Below the pieces are notes generated by a model. That model was not told the DNA's origin. It was given only the letters and a program-made list of their open reading frames with translations, and searched no databases. From assembly GCA_021775455.1 (NCBI GenBank), contig JAJFHU010000046.1, forward strand, positions 1 to 36,840: a stretch of DNA of 36,840 nt, written 5' to 3'. The translations under genes and the position numbers were made by a program. Within the stretch, counting starts at the first letter, position 1, and each line of letters starts with the position of its first letter. Below, piece after piece: positions 24,735 to 31,613 of this stretch. This stretch comes from Hyphomicrobiales bacterium. GTDB taxonomy: Bacteria; Pseudomonadota; Alphaproteobacteria; Rhizobiales; Rhizobiaceae.

Positions 24735-25148
24735 TTAGTGTTCTGCCTCGCACAAATTGTGATCAGCCAATGATTGAATGACGTTGCATTCACCGACATG
24801 TCCTGCATCTGATTTTAGGGTTATTCGTCTCAATTCTCTTTCCAGTCGCTTTAGTTTGACTATTCGCGCCTGGATTGAAGACAAATGACGGGAGGCGATG
24901 ATATGGGCGTTATTACATGACCACTCGGGATGATTGCTTAGTTCCGTGAGCTCTCGAATATCCCCGATTGACAAACCAAGTTCGCGGGCATGGCGAATGA
25001 ACGAAAGGCGTTCAAGCCCCTGTTTTGTATATCGCCGCTGGTTTCCTTCAGATCGATCGGGCGCTTCAATCAAACCCATCTGTTCATAGTACCGGATAGT
25101 TGTAATTTTTACTCCAGTGCACTTTGACAATTCACCAATTGACAACAT
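24735..25148 (-). CDS. MerR-family metal-responsive regulator (CadR/ZntR-like)
   Basis: A 137-residue regulator. The N-terminal winged HTH ('SIGELSKCTGVKITTIRYYE', 'QMGLIEAPDRSEGNQRRY') is typical of MerR proteins. A long dimerisation helix follows, with Cys in WSCNNAH and a C-terminal loop GECNVIQSLADHNLCE. One Cys before the helix and two in the loop is the Cys set of the CadR/PbrR/ZntR group, which sense Cd, Pb or Zn. The dyad CTCTAGTGACTAGAG occurs before this gene and before the P1B ATPase gene, so it should control both. Confidence 0.9.
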   Translation of the reverse strand: MLSIGELSKCTGVKITTIRYYEQMGLIEAPDRSEGNQRRYTKQGLERLSFIRHARELGLSIGDIRELTELSNHPEWSCNNAHIIASRHLSSIQARIVKLKRLERELRRITLKSDAGHVGECNVIQSLADHNLCEAEH

Positions 25149-25166
25149 TCAATTACCCTCTTGTAT

Positions 25167-25181
25167 CTCTAGTGACTAGAG
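25167..25181. promoter_or_regulatory. MerR operator between merR and a CDF remnant
   Basis: CTCTAGTGACTAGAG, a dyad identical to 20160-20174, lies 19 bases upstream of the MerR gene and 51 bases upstream of the divergent CDF start. It probably controls its own gene and formerly the CDF transporter. Confidence 0.8.
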
Positions 25182-25231
25182 ACACAATACTCTACAAAAT
25201 TGACAAACCAAAGTTCAGCAAGGAACGATAA

Positions 25232-25321
25232 ATGGTGGGACATCACCACTTAGACCGCGACGCAAGCGATGCTAGAGTATTCAGGGCTGTAATTATCAAT
25301 CTGGGTGAGGCACTACGATAA
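25232..25321 (+). pseudogene. 5' remnant of a cation diffusion facilitator (CzcD-like)
   Basis: ATG 25232 with AAGGAA upstream starts MVGHHHLDRDASDARVFRAV and continues IINLG, the His-rich N-terminus and start of the first membrane helix of CzcD-type Zn/Cd/Co exporters. Five residues later the frame stops and similarity ends, at about 25306. A divergent merR-czcD pair with a shared operator is a familiar layout; the exporter has been lost by deletion. Confidence 0.6.
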
Positions 25322-25795
25322 AGAAGTGGGCGTACGTTTCCGCCGTACGTTCACAGCAGCAGCATCGATAGTATTAGCAGCAGCGTTTGCCAAGGCGACG
25401 ATACGTCTTTTTACATTCAAAAGAATCCTTTCCATTCGATGCGCCGCAGTTCACCGCGGTACATTGCAAATTCACTTAGTCTACGGGTTTAAAAGTTTTG
25501 AGCACTATCACGGCGACGTCAGGGGTGATTTCACGCATAATTCCATCACAATTTGGATCAACGCTTTGGTTTTTTACATTGTAACCGTACATAGTATCTA
25601 TTTGGAGCAACGGTAATTTTACCTAAATATGGACTATTGTCAGGGTACATTTGCAGGGAAAGTTCACAGAAATTGATTAATCAACGTCCGTTTGAAATGG
25701 CACCCGAATGCGGACGTTGCAAATACCATCCCCAGCAGACCAATTTTCCTCGCGCTTTCCAAACACAAATACATAAAACATCTCCACCAAAAACA
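25322..25795. other. Gene-poor junction between metal cargo and mobility backbone
   Basis: No convincing gene. Open frames here lack ribosome-binding sites and protein-like composition. The sequence changes character from the cargo to the AT-richer backbone. A CGTACG pair (near 25330-25355) and a few short repeats are the only structure noted. It probably contains the breakpoint that truncated the CDF gene. Confidence 0.5.
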
Positions 25796-25796
25796 C

Positions 25797-25828
25797 AAAA
25801 AGCCTCCATAGACATGGAGGCTTTTGTG
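25797..25828. terminator. Bidirectional rho-independent terminator
   Basis: AAGCCTCCAT and ATGGAGGCTT form a 10-bp stem with a 4-base loop, flanked by A-rich bases on the left and TTTTG on the right, so it can work on both strands. It separates the cargo from the ArdC operon. Confidence 0.8.
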
Positions 25829-25895
25829 CAACGTCGTCACGCTGAATTCACACTTACTGTGCGACGGATTTCCTTTGTAGCATAGAAATATGGCA

Positions 25896-25920
25896 AAAAG
25901 AATCCCCCTAATTAAAGAGG
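25896..25920 (-). terminator. Likely terminator of the ardC operon
   Basis: On the minus strand CCCTC pairs with GGGGG across the stop codon of the last gene and is followed by ATTCTTTTT. A short but plausible intrinsic terminator. Confidence 0.5.
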
Positions 25921-26168
25921 GACAGTCGTTGTGATTCCAATTGGAGTTTTTTCCATTTGGGGTCTTTTGCCCATTCGTCGAGCCACTGCCGAACAAAGTC
26001 TTCAACATCATCAAATAGAGCTATCTGTTCAACGTGAATGAAGTGAGAGCGATAACCAGTTTCGGTTACAGGGAGTGCGGTGTCACATCTTAATTCAATG
26101 TGGTCAAATTCTAGGTTCAACCACCTTTCAACATGAGTGATCTCAACCGTAATCCCGTCCCAAGTTAT
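25908..26168 (-). CDS. Conserved small protein encoded after ardC; start uncertain
   Basis: A protein of about 86 residues. A conventional start appears only at TTG 26120 (70 residues), but clearly protein-like sequence continues upstream as 'ITWDGITVEITHVERWLNLE', up to and into the end of ardC. The first codon would then be non-canonical (ATA at 26168-26166 overlapping the ardC stop, or ATT at 26180). The interior 'LPVTETGYRSHFIHVEQI' and 'DFVRQWLDEWAKDPKWKKLQ' resemble small proteins that accompany ArdC homologues on alphaproteobacterial plasmids. Function unknown. The overlap implies coupled translation with ardC. Confidence 0.6.
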   Translation of the reverse strand: MTWDGITVEITHVERWLNLEFDHIELRCDTALPVTETGYRSHFIHVEQIALFDDVEDFVRQWLDEWAKDPKWKKLQLESQRLSLFN

Positions 26169-27016
26169 TGACTTAAAAATGTCACTGCTTCCTGGGCTTT
26201 GGCGGCGGCGGTGAAGATAGCTTTGTTATCAACCTTCATTACCTCCATCCAGTGAGCTAGATATTGAGCATGGTCTTGGCGTGGCTCCAAAGAAATACCA
26301 AGTTGTGCACATTGAAAAGCGGCACCCAGTTCAGCAATAAGTTCTTCCATTGCGTACTGGTCGTCACCAAACCGTTTTCCCATCACTCGATTACAGCGGT
26401 CTTTTGTACCACTCCAATGAACCAACTCATGTAAGAGAACAGAATAGTAGTTTTCTGTTCGAGTTGCAGTTTCCGTGTCAAAGAAGGCTCGGTCACTTGG
26501 CATTGAGATTGTATCGGTTGATGGCTTATAGAATGCGCTATCACTTCCGTTAGTTATCTTGGCTCCCGTCTTGTTCACGTAAACGTCTACAGCTTTTATG
26601 CGGTCAATAGGGTCTCCCTCTAATTGGGGGAGTTCATACCCATCAACCTGAGAGGCATTGAAAGCCCAACTAGCTCTAGCGAACCTGAGAGTATTTTCTT
26701 CTCCAGCGTCATCTTTTTTGATGTACTGCTTGTAGAAGATAACAAGAGTGGACTTTTCACCCTTACGGACTTGAGCGTCCTGTTTTGCCCACTGACGATA
26801 TGTTCCCCATATATTTGAGGTGTAGCCTCGGTCAATGGCGGTAACCCACAAACTTAGTATATTGATACCGTTGTAGTGGTTGCCACTTTCGATATTGTTG
26901 GGAAGCTGATTAACACCAGAGCGGTGCCAGGGCATTACGAGTTTGTCGTCTTCCGACAAGTTCTCAATTGCAGTTACAATCTGGTCTGTAACCGTCTTAT
27001 ATATATCAAGGGACAT
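26165..27016 (-). CDS. ArdC-like antirestriction / ssDNA-binding protein with zincin domain
   Basis: A 283-residue protein. The N-terminal domain ('MPWHRSGVNQLPNNIESGNH', 'YNGINILSLWVTA', 'GTYRQWAKQDAQVRKGEKST') is the DUF1738 ssDNA-binding part of ArdC, and the C-terminal domain has the metallopeptidase motif LHELVHWSG with a downstream Glu region 'AMEELIAELGAAF'. ArdC proteins are carried by conjugative plasmids and protect incoming single-stranded DNA or block restriction on entry. GGAGGG lies just before the ATG and is inside a long leader hairpin. Full length for the family. Confidence 0.9.
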   Translation of the reverse strand: MSLDIYKTVTDQIVTAIENLSEDDKLVMPWHRSGVNQLPNNIESGNHYNGINILSLWVTAIDRGYTSNIWGTYRQWAKQDAQVRKGEKSTLVIFYKQYIKKDDAGEENTLRFARASWAFNASQVDGYELPQLEGDPIDRIKAVDVYVNKTGAKITNGSDSAFYKPSTDTISMPSDRAFFDTETATRTENYYSVLLHELVHWSGTKDRCNRVMGKRFGDDQYAMEELIAELGAAFQCAQLGISLEPRQDHAQYLAHWMEVMKVDNKAIFTAAAKAQEAVTFLSQ

Positions 27017-27021
27017 GATAC

Positions 27022-27074
27022 CCTCCTGTGCGCTACGCTAGAGCCTTGATTGGCGCTAGCCGACACACAGGAGG
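27022..27074 (-). promoter_or_regulatory. Long leader hairpin that covers the ardC ribosome-binding site
   Basis: In the minus-strand transcript CCTCCTGTG (27074-27066) pairs with CACAGGAGG (27030-27022), which contains the ardC Shine-Dalgarno sequence. Inside, CTAGCGCC and GGCTCTAG make a second 8-bp stem with one mismatch and a 6-base loop. The result is a two-part hairpin that would block ribosome binding unless opened. Confidence 0.7.
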
Positions 27075-27121
27075 TCTGGTACTAGTATATCAGTTTCTGA
27101 GTAAATTTAAGGTGATTTAAG

Positions 27122-27319
27122 ATGAGTTGCCCAAGGTGCCACGCCATTCCAACAAAACAGCATCGTGTTTTATCCATCTATCAATGTGAGAGTGGCGCTC
27201 ATGTATTTTGTGATGTATGCGGTAAGAAACAAACAAGTCCAGATCAGACGCGAGTTCCTGACATAGCTACTTGTCCTGTCTGTGGGGATAACTCCACTTT
27301 TATACGAAGTGAAAAATAA
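27122..27319 (+). CDS. Small zinc-ribbon protein
   Basis: A 65-residue protein with three CxxC knuckles: SCPRCH at the start, FCDVCGKK in the middle and TCPVCGD near the end, plus a lone Cys (QCESG). The pattern predicts one or two bound zinc ions. AAGGTG lies nine bases before the ATG. It is divergent from ardC and ends at a terminator. No family recognised; small zinc ribbons are common on mobile elements as nucleic-acid-binding regulators. Confidence 0.7.
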   Translation: MSCPRCHAIPTKQHRVLSIYQCESGAHVFCDVCGKKQTSPDQTRVPDIATCPVCGDNSTFIRSEK

Positions 27320-27343
27320 AAAAGCCTCCGAAGAGGCTTAGTT
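27318..27343. terminator. Bidirectional terminator
   Basis: AAGCCTC-CGAA-GAGGCTT, a 7-bp stem with a tetraloop, preceded by an A-run and followed by AGTTTT. It serves the zinc-ribbon gene and the convergent gene ending at 27344. Confidence 0.8.
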
Positions 27344-27658
27344 TTATGAGCGGGTCATACCCAGTTCTCTGAGTTCTTCCCCAGTAAACGGTTTCTTATC
27401 CGCTTGATTGCGGTGAGCACGTTTATCATGAGGCGGGTTTGTCTTGAAGTTACAGTAACCACAAGGCTTATCGGCACTTACCGAACGAGTACCTTTTTTA
27501 CCTTTGCTACCTTTTTCGACAAGATGGTAGTTGAAGCCAAGTTCGTTGAGTGTAGCAACTCCAGCTTCTGCAACGTCTAGTGCTTCCTGTTTAGCTTTGC
27601 CGATAATTTTTTCACGTTGTCTTTCGAGTTCTTTCAGTTGGTCTAATATAGCTGACAT
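27344..27658 (-). CDS. Coiled-coil protein with a C2H2-like zinc finger
   Basis: A 104-residue protein. The N-terminal half is a charged helix ('ILDQLKELERQREKIIGKAK') likely to dimerise; a Lys/Gly linker follows; then CGYC-x7-H-x4-H (in 'PCGYCNFKTNPPHDKRAHRN'), a classic C2H2 spacing, and a short tail KKPFTGEELRELGM. AAGGAG is seven bases upstream, and TGTATAAG is a possible -10 before it. The plan recalls an H-NS-like oligomeriser with a different DNA-binding end; that is inference. It lies between the terminators at 27318 and 27690. Confidence 0.65.
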   Translation of the reverse strand: MSAILDQLKELERQREKIIGKAKQEALDVAEAGVATLNELGFNYHLVEKGSKGKKGTRSVSADKPCGYCNFKTNPPHDKRAHRNQADKKPFTGEELRELGMTRS

Positions 27659-27689
27659 GTGTATCTCCTTGTTTGTCTAACTTATACAG

Positions 27690-27718
27690 ATAAAAAAACA
27701 GGGGAGCAATACGCCCCC
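27690..27718 (-). terminator. Terminator after the CHC2 protein gene
   Basis: On the minus strand a G-run (GGGGG) pairs with TCCCC across an 8-base loop and is followed by TGTTTTTTT. It lies just after the stop at 27725. Confidence 0.7.
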
Positions 27719-27724
27719 CCAAGT

Positions 27725-28258
27725 TTAGAATGTCGGTAACTTAAGTGTACCGTCTTTGGAACTGTAGCCACAGTAGGCAATCAGTTTGCCGTTTTCATCC
27801 CGAAGTGGAAATGCAACACGACCTCTCATAATCCCTTTGGGGGAATATCCACAACCAAGTTTGGTAGCCACCTCTGCAGGTATACCAAGCTCTTGAACAG
27901 TTTCATGTTCTGCTTGTAGGTAGGAGAGGGGCTTTAACTTCCCTTTTGGTTTGTCGGCTTTCTCTTCAGTAGTTACATTCAAACATTTCTGCTGAATGTC
28001 TCGTGCCGCTTCTTTTGGGCGTAAGTTTAGTAGCCTTTCAACAAGGGAAATGATGTCACCACCAGATGGATCATCACACTTAAAACAATGCCACAAACCC
28101 TCACTTGGCGTAACAACAAATGCCCTCTTGCTGTCTGAACCGCAAATAGGACAAGGGCCACGTAGTTGGTTCCTCTCCTTCTTGAGTTGGATACCGTAAG
28201 CATCGAGTACCTGTGTAATAGATACTGACTTTTTGAGTTCAATGAAGTTGACGTACAT
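27725..28258 (-). CDS. CHC2 zinc-finger primase-like protein lacking a catalytic domain
   Basis: A 177-residue protein. The N-terminus has the DnaG-type zinc-binding domain (CPICG about residues 36-40, then LWHCFKC), followed by a helical linker and a segment 'GRVAFPLRDENGKLIAYCGY' that matches the N-terminal part of the DnaG RNA-polymerase core. The Toprim catalytic residues that should follow are absent; the protein ends at LKLPTF. It may be a template-recognition module that acts with another enzyme, or a truncated primase. AGGAGG lies upstream of the ATG, and its promoter overlaps a 22-bp palindrome. Confidence 0.8.
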   Translation of the reverse strand: MYVNFIELKKSVSITQVLDAYGIQLKKERNQLRGPCPICGSDSKRAFVVTPSEGLWHCFKCDDPSGGDIISLVERLLNLRPKEAARDIQQKCLNVTTEEKADKPKGKLKPLSYLQAEHETVQELGIPAEVATKLGCGYSPKGIMRGRVAFPLRDENGKLIAYCGYSSKDGTLKLPTF

Positions 28259-28288
28259 CAGTACCTCCTATGTAAAGAACAGATACTT

Positions 28289-28310
28289 TAGTATAGCACG
28301 TGGTATACTA
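28289..28310. promoter_or_regulatory. 22-bp palindromic operator between divergent promoters
   Basis: TAGTATAGCACGTGGTATACTA is symmetric except for one central-flanking pair and has CACGTG at its centre. It contains TATACT on each strand, placed as the -10 for both the minus-strand primase-like gene and the plus-strand gene at 28347. One bound repressor could close both. A related half-site TAGTATA occurs at 27083-27089, between the other divergent pair. Confidence 0.65.
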
Positions 28311-28346
28311 TTAGTTACTGCTAACTTTAAGGAAAGGACTTGTGAG

Positions 28347-28544
28347 ATGGCAGATAAACGCAAACCCGTATATATCGCACGGGCAAAAGAAAACCCAGAC
28401 AGTGACCGTTGGATGACCATCGGTGCATGTTGGGATTTCAAAGATGGCGAAGGTTATGCTGTTCGTTTGAACGCACTACCTACTAATTGGGATGGTTCTT
28501 TTATCCTCGTCGAACCGTTGAAAGACGAAGACAATAAAAAGTAA
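28347..28544 (+). CDS. Small conserved-type hypothetical protein
   Basis: A 65-residue soluble protein (MADKRKPVYIARAKENPDSD...). It is a compact beta-type sequence with 'WMTIGACWDFKDGEGYAVRL' in the middle. Similar short proteins are found on conjugative plasmids and integrative elements, with no known function. GGAAAGGA lies upstream of the ATG. It is the only plus-strand gene between 27319 and the integrase and ends at a hairpin terminator. Confidence 0.65.
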   Translation: MADKRKPVYIARAKENPDSDRWMTIGACWDFKDGEGYAVRLNALPTNWDGSFILVEPLKDEDNKK

Positions 28545-28558
28545 TCATGCCTCAACTG

Positions 28559-28583
28559 GCTCACGCTTCGGCGTGGGCTTTCT
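28559..28583 (+). terminator. Rho-independent terminator
   Basis: GCTCACGC-TTCG-GCGTGGGC, an 8-bp stem (one G-T pair) with a stable TTCG loop, followed by TTTCT. It ends the small plus-strand gene and sits where the relaxase gene ends from the other side. Confidence 0.75.
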
Positions 28584-29574
28584 ATATGGCAGACATTATA
28601 AAAGGTTCGTGTCCTACACGTTCTAAAGGTTTATCAACAGTTTCGCCAGTAGGGAAGGCTGGCGGTAACTTACCAAACTTAGGCATGGTGTCGTAGAGTG
28701 CCCAGGAAAAGCCTTTGCCCAACGAAAGTGCCTCGTTCACAGATTGGAGGTTTTTCTTATGGCGGTTGCTGATAGCAAGCGTAATCATAAGCATTGTCGG
28801 TAAATTCCAGTGAGACTTATATAATCCTTTTGCGATTGACTGATACACAAGGAGTTCCCTCTTATATCCTTTCCTTTTCACTCTCTGAGAAGGTGGGAGT
28901 TTTTTCTTAGTATATAGATTGGTGTCCTCAGTGGCTTGGTTGGCTTCTAAGAGAAAGCCCCGCCACTCTTTTTTGCTACCCTTTTTGTATTCAATGACAA
29001 ACATCTTATCAGGGACAGCATTTATTGTGGTTGAGTAACCATCAAAGATAATGGGAGCTGGAATAGAGAATGGATTACGGGACTTTCTTGCCTTTTCAGA
29101 AAAACGTAATGCTACTTCCCATGATGGAATAAATTTAAGATTGGGGTTCAAAAAACAACCTATCTCGACATCAGCTAGGTATTCGTTCTCAGCTATCTTG
29201 TGACTTAGAGAGCGATTACGGGAGTGGCCTTCAACTCTAGGAGTGTCTTTTGCGTTGAGTTGGTAGACATTAAAGTTATAGATACTATCCCCATATTCAC
29301 GTTGGGTAGGGGCTAATCTAATGAGTTTGTTGAAAACCATAAGTCCCAAACGTTCACGAACATATCGTGATTTAGTGCGGATATAGTCCTCTTTAGGAAT
29401 GGAACCGTCATAATCTACAAACGGGTCATTGCCTTTACGTATCTCAACTAATGCCCATATAAAGTGAGAGCGCAATGCGGAATAGTCGCCTAGAACCTCT
29501 TTAACAAGTTCAACAAGTTCGCTATCATCTCGAATCTTCTGCTTCCGCTTTGCCATATAAACATTATACGTCAT
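28582..29574 (-). CDS. Probable Replic_Relax-family relaxase / PD-(D/E)XK-like nuclease
   Basis: A 330-residue protein. After an N-terminal winged-helix-like part, 'LSHKIAENEYLADVEIGC' and later 'INAVPDKMFVIEYKKGSK' plus 'RGFLLEANQATEDTNLYTKK' and 'GYKRELLVYQ' follow the pattern of the replication-relaxation family: H-x-L in the core, then PD-x-hydrophobic strand-(E)-x-N/D-x-x-T-E and K...Y. This also resembles a PD-(D/E)XK nuclease core. It overlaps the end of the ATPase gene upstream by 11 bases. Its position behind two transfer-type ATPases supports DNA processing for mobilisation. The family call is from pattern only; M7 (29556) is an alternative start. Confidence 0.6.
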   Translation of the reverse strand: MTYNVYMAKRKQKIRDDSELVELVKEVLGDYSALRSHFIWALVEIRKGNDPFVDYDGSIPKEDYIRTKSRYVRERLGLMVFNKLIRLAPTQREYGDSIYNFNVYQLNAKDTPRVEGHSRNRSLSHKIAENEYLADVEIGCFLNPNLKFIPSWEVALRFSEKARKSRNPFSIPAPIIFDGYSTTINAVPDKMFVIEYKKGSKKEWRGFLLEANQATEDTNLYTKKKLPPSQRVKRKGYKRELLVYQSIAKGLYKSHWNLPTMLMITLAISNRHKKNLQSVNEALSLGKGFSWALYDTMPKFGKLPPAFPTGETVDKPLERVGHEPFIMSAI

Positions 29575-31612
29575 CTCCCCAATTTGGCGAGGGGTCAGTA
29601 GGGTCTAAGGTAGGTTCATCTATGTCATCAAGTGTGTCGTCTTGTTCATTTATGTTACTCATTTTAGAATAATGTATCGCATATTTTTTTCGCATATTAG
29701 ATCGAACTACCTTCCATTGTGCATCACTCATCAGCTCTAGTCTGTCCATTGTTCCATAAATTGTCTCATATTTAGTGATTGGTTTTCCACGAATCGACAT
29801 TGCCATAGTTAACTCACGGCAGTTTTTGATAAATTCTGGAGTAGTGTCCATCTCTGATGCCATAATCCTCGCGTCAGCTGACGAAATGCTACCCGCCATC
29901 TTAACAGCGGTGTTGCTATGGAGCGAATTAAGGACAGTTGAGGGTATCTGCCCAAGATACTGGTGAGCTAAAATTACACCAATTCGAAACTTCCTCGTCT
30001 GTTCAAGTATTTCCGTTATTTTATAATCAACGTAATCCTGACACTCGTCGATATATACGTAACAGGGTTTCCTTTCGTTTTTGGGGATTGCAATACGCTC
30101 TAAGGCGGCTTGATAAATTAGTGATATAAAAAACCTTCCAAAAATCTCCGTCCCCTTTTGTTTAAGTAAATCTTTAGAGGTAGAGATAAGGATAACTTTG
30201 CTCTGGTTCATCTCTTCAAACAAGTCTAACTTACTGTGTGTATGAGACATCATCCTCTCAAATGTTTGGTTCTTAAGGACACCAAACAATCTGCGACGCA
30301 CCTGTTTCTTAGTATCTAGAAATTGACTGGAAACGAACTCAGTATCAAAAAAACGCTTTGCGGTGGGTGGAAGTTTCTGAATGTGCTTCTCGAAGCGTTC
30401 GTATGCTCCATCCTCCATCAGGTCTAATAAGGTATGAATTGTGGAGTTGGGAATTATAAGCATTAGATGTGTAATGTATGAAAATAAGTCACTCTGCTTG
30501 GCTGTCATTTCAGCGCCCAACAAACCGCTGAAAACATACTCGAATATTTCAATAATGCCATTGAATGTTTGTTCTCGTACAAGAGGGGAGTAGGTTTTAA
30601 GGCGCTCCTCAGGGATATGAAAGAGATTGAGACAAACTGGGTATTCCATATCCTTTGGCTCGATTAGGACTAATCTGCCTTCTAACTCTTCACCTTTAGC
30701 AAAAACAGAAGAATGAGATAAATCGTTAATTAAGTCGCCCTGACTATCTATAACAATAATTGAGGCTTCATTGTCTTTGACAGATAAAAAATCGCTAACA
30801 ATCATCTGCATTATTGTTTGTGTTTTGCCATGCCCACTACCTGCAACAATATGATGGTGGGATTCTCTAATCTTGTTCGGATAACCACAAGTGACAACAC
30901 TAGAGAATATTTTTTGTAGAGGGGTATCCTTAAGGAATTTATCAAAGACAACGGCTGGGGTTAATCCTAACTCAGATAGGTGTTTGGTTTTCCGATTGGG
31001 ATTTTCCGATGTAGGGTCTATTCCATTTATCTCTAAGAAATTAGCCCATAGAGTTGTAGCGGTATAAGAGAACATCTCAAAGTTATTGTTGAGTTCAAAT
31101 AAATCGGCTGATACGTTGCCTATAACCGCAAAAAAATTATCAAAAGTATCATATACAAATGAATGAGAATACAGAGTTGTGTTCTTAGCAAGACGGCCAG
31201 ATACTACATCATGAGATATGCGACTCATTATATAGAATAATATATTTTCTAGTTTTTCCTTAGCTATCGTTAACCTGTCATGGAAACTTTCCATCTTATC
31301 GAAGTAGTCCTGAACATGCCCTTGGGCTAGTATGATTTCTGAGCGGGAAGCATCTTTCATTTCAACTACCCACTCAGGAAACTCTGGATAAAACTCTTCG
31401 ACAATCAATTCATGAGTTGCAGGAAAGAACATATCCCACATTCGTTCACATTTCTCATGGCCTGTGGCATCGGCGGCACTATTTACTATTTCCATTGCTA
31501 TGTCGTGGGAAGAATCAAACTCGTATATGGAATCAGATATGTATTTATTCTTCGTAATTTCATAAAGACGAAGTAACTCTTTCATCTCTAATTGAGTTTG
31601 TGTCTCAAACAT
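29564..31612 (-). CDS. VirD4/TraG-like coupling ATPase (HerA/FtsK superfamily), soluble
   Basis: A 682-residue protein. Walker A is GSGHGKTQT (about residue 260), followed by 'ASIIVIDSQGDLINDLS', an HP-type segment, Walker B in 'PCYVYIDECQDYVD' and the sensor region 'IGVILAHQYLGQIPSTVLNS', all typical of the C-terminal motor of VirD4/TraG proteins. The 250-residue N-terminal part has no membrane helix, unlike most coupling proteins, so it may reach the membrane through a partner. The C-terminal tail is acidic (DDTLDDIDEPTLDPTDPSP), as in proteins that dock partners. It starts one base after the gene upstream stops. Confidence 0.82.
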   Translation of the reverse strand: MFETQTQLEMKELLRLYEITKNKYISDSIYEFDSSHDIAMEIVNSAADATGHEKCERMWDMFFPATHELIVEEFYPEFPEWVVEMKDASRSEIILAQGHVQDYFDKMESFHDRLTIAKEKLENILFYIMSRISHDVVSGRLAKNTTLYSHSFVYDTFDNFFAVIGNVSADLFELNNNFEMFSYTATTLWANFLEINGIDPTSENPNRKTKHLSELGLTPAVVFDKFLKDTPLQKIFSSVVTCGYPNKIRESHHHIVAGSGHGKTQTIMQMIVSDFLSVKDNEASIIVIDSQGDLINDLSHSSVFAKGEELEGRLVLIEPKDMEYPVCLNLFHIPEERLKTYSPLVREQTFNGIIEIFEYVFSGLLGAEMTAKQSDLFSYITHLMLIIPNSTIHTLLDLMEDGAYERFEKHIQKLPPTAKRFFDTEFVSSQFLDTKKQVRRRLFGVLKNQTFERMMSHTHSKLDLFEEMNQSKVILISTSKDLLKQKGTEIFGRFFISLIYQAALERIAIPKNERKPCYVYIDECQDYVDYKITEILEQTRKFRIGVILAHQYLGQIPSTVLNSLHSNTAVKMAGSISSADARIMASEMDTTPEFIKNCRELTMAMSIRGKPITKYETIYGTMDRLELMSDAQWKVVRSNMRKKYAIHYSKMSNINEQDDTLDDIDEPTLDPTDPSPNWGDDV

Positions 31613-31613
31613 T

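Noticed and set aside
25305-25616. 103-codon plus-strand frame after the CDF remnant
   Set aside because: No ribosome-binding site, no recognisable motif, and it starts across the likely breakpoint.
25664-26014. 116-codon minus-strand frame
   Set aside because: It runs through the terminator at 25797-25828 and overlaps a better gene in another frame.
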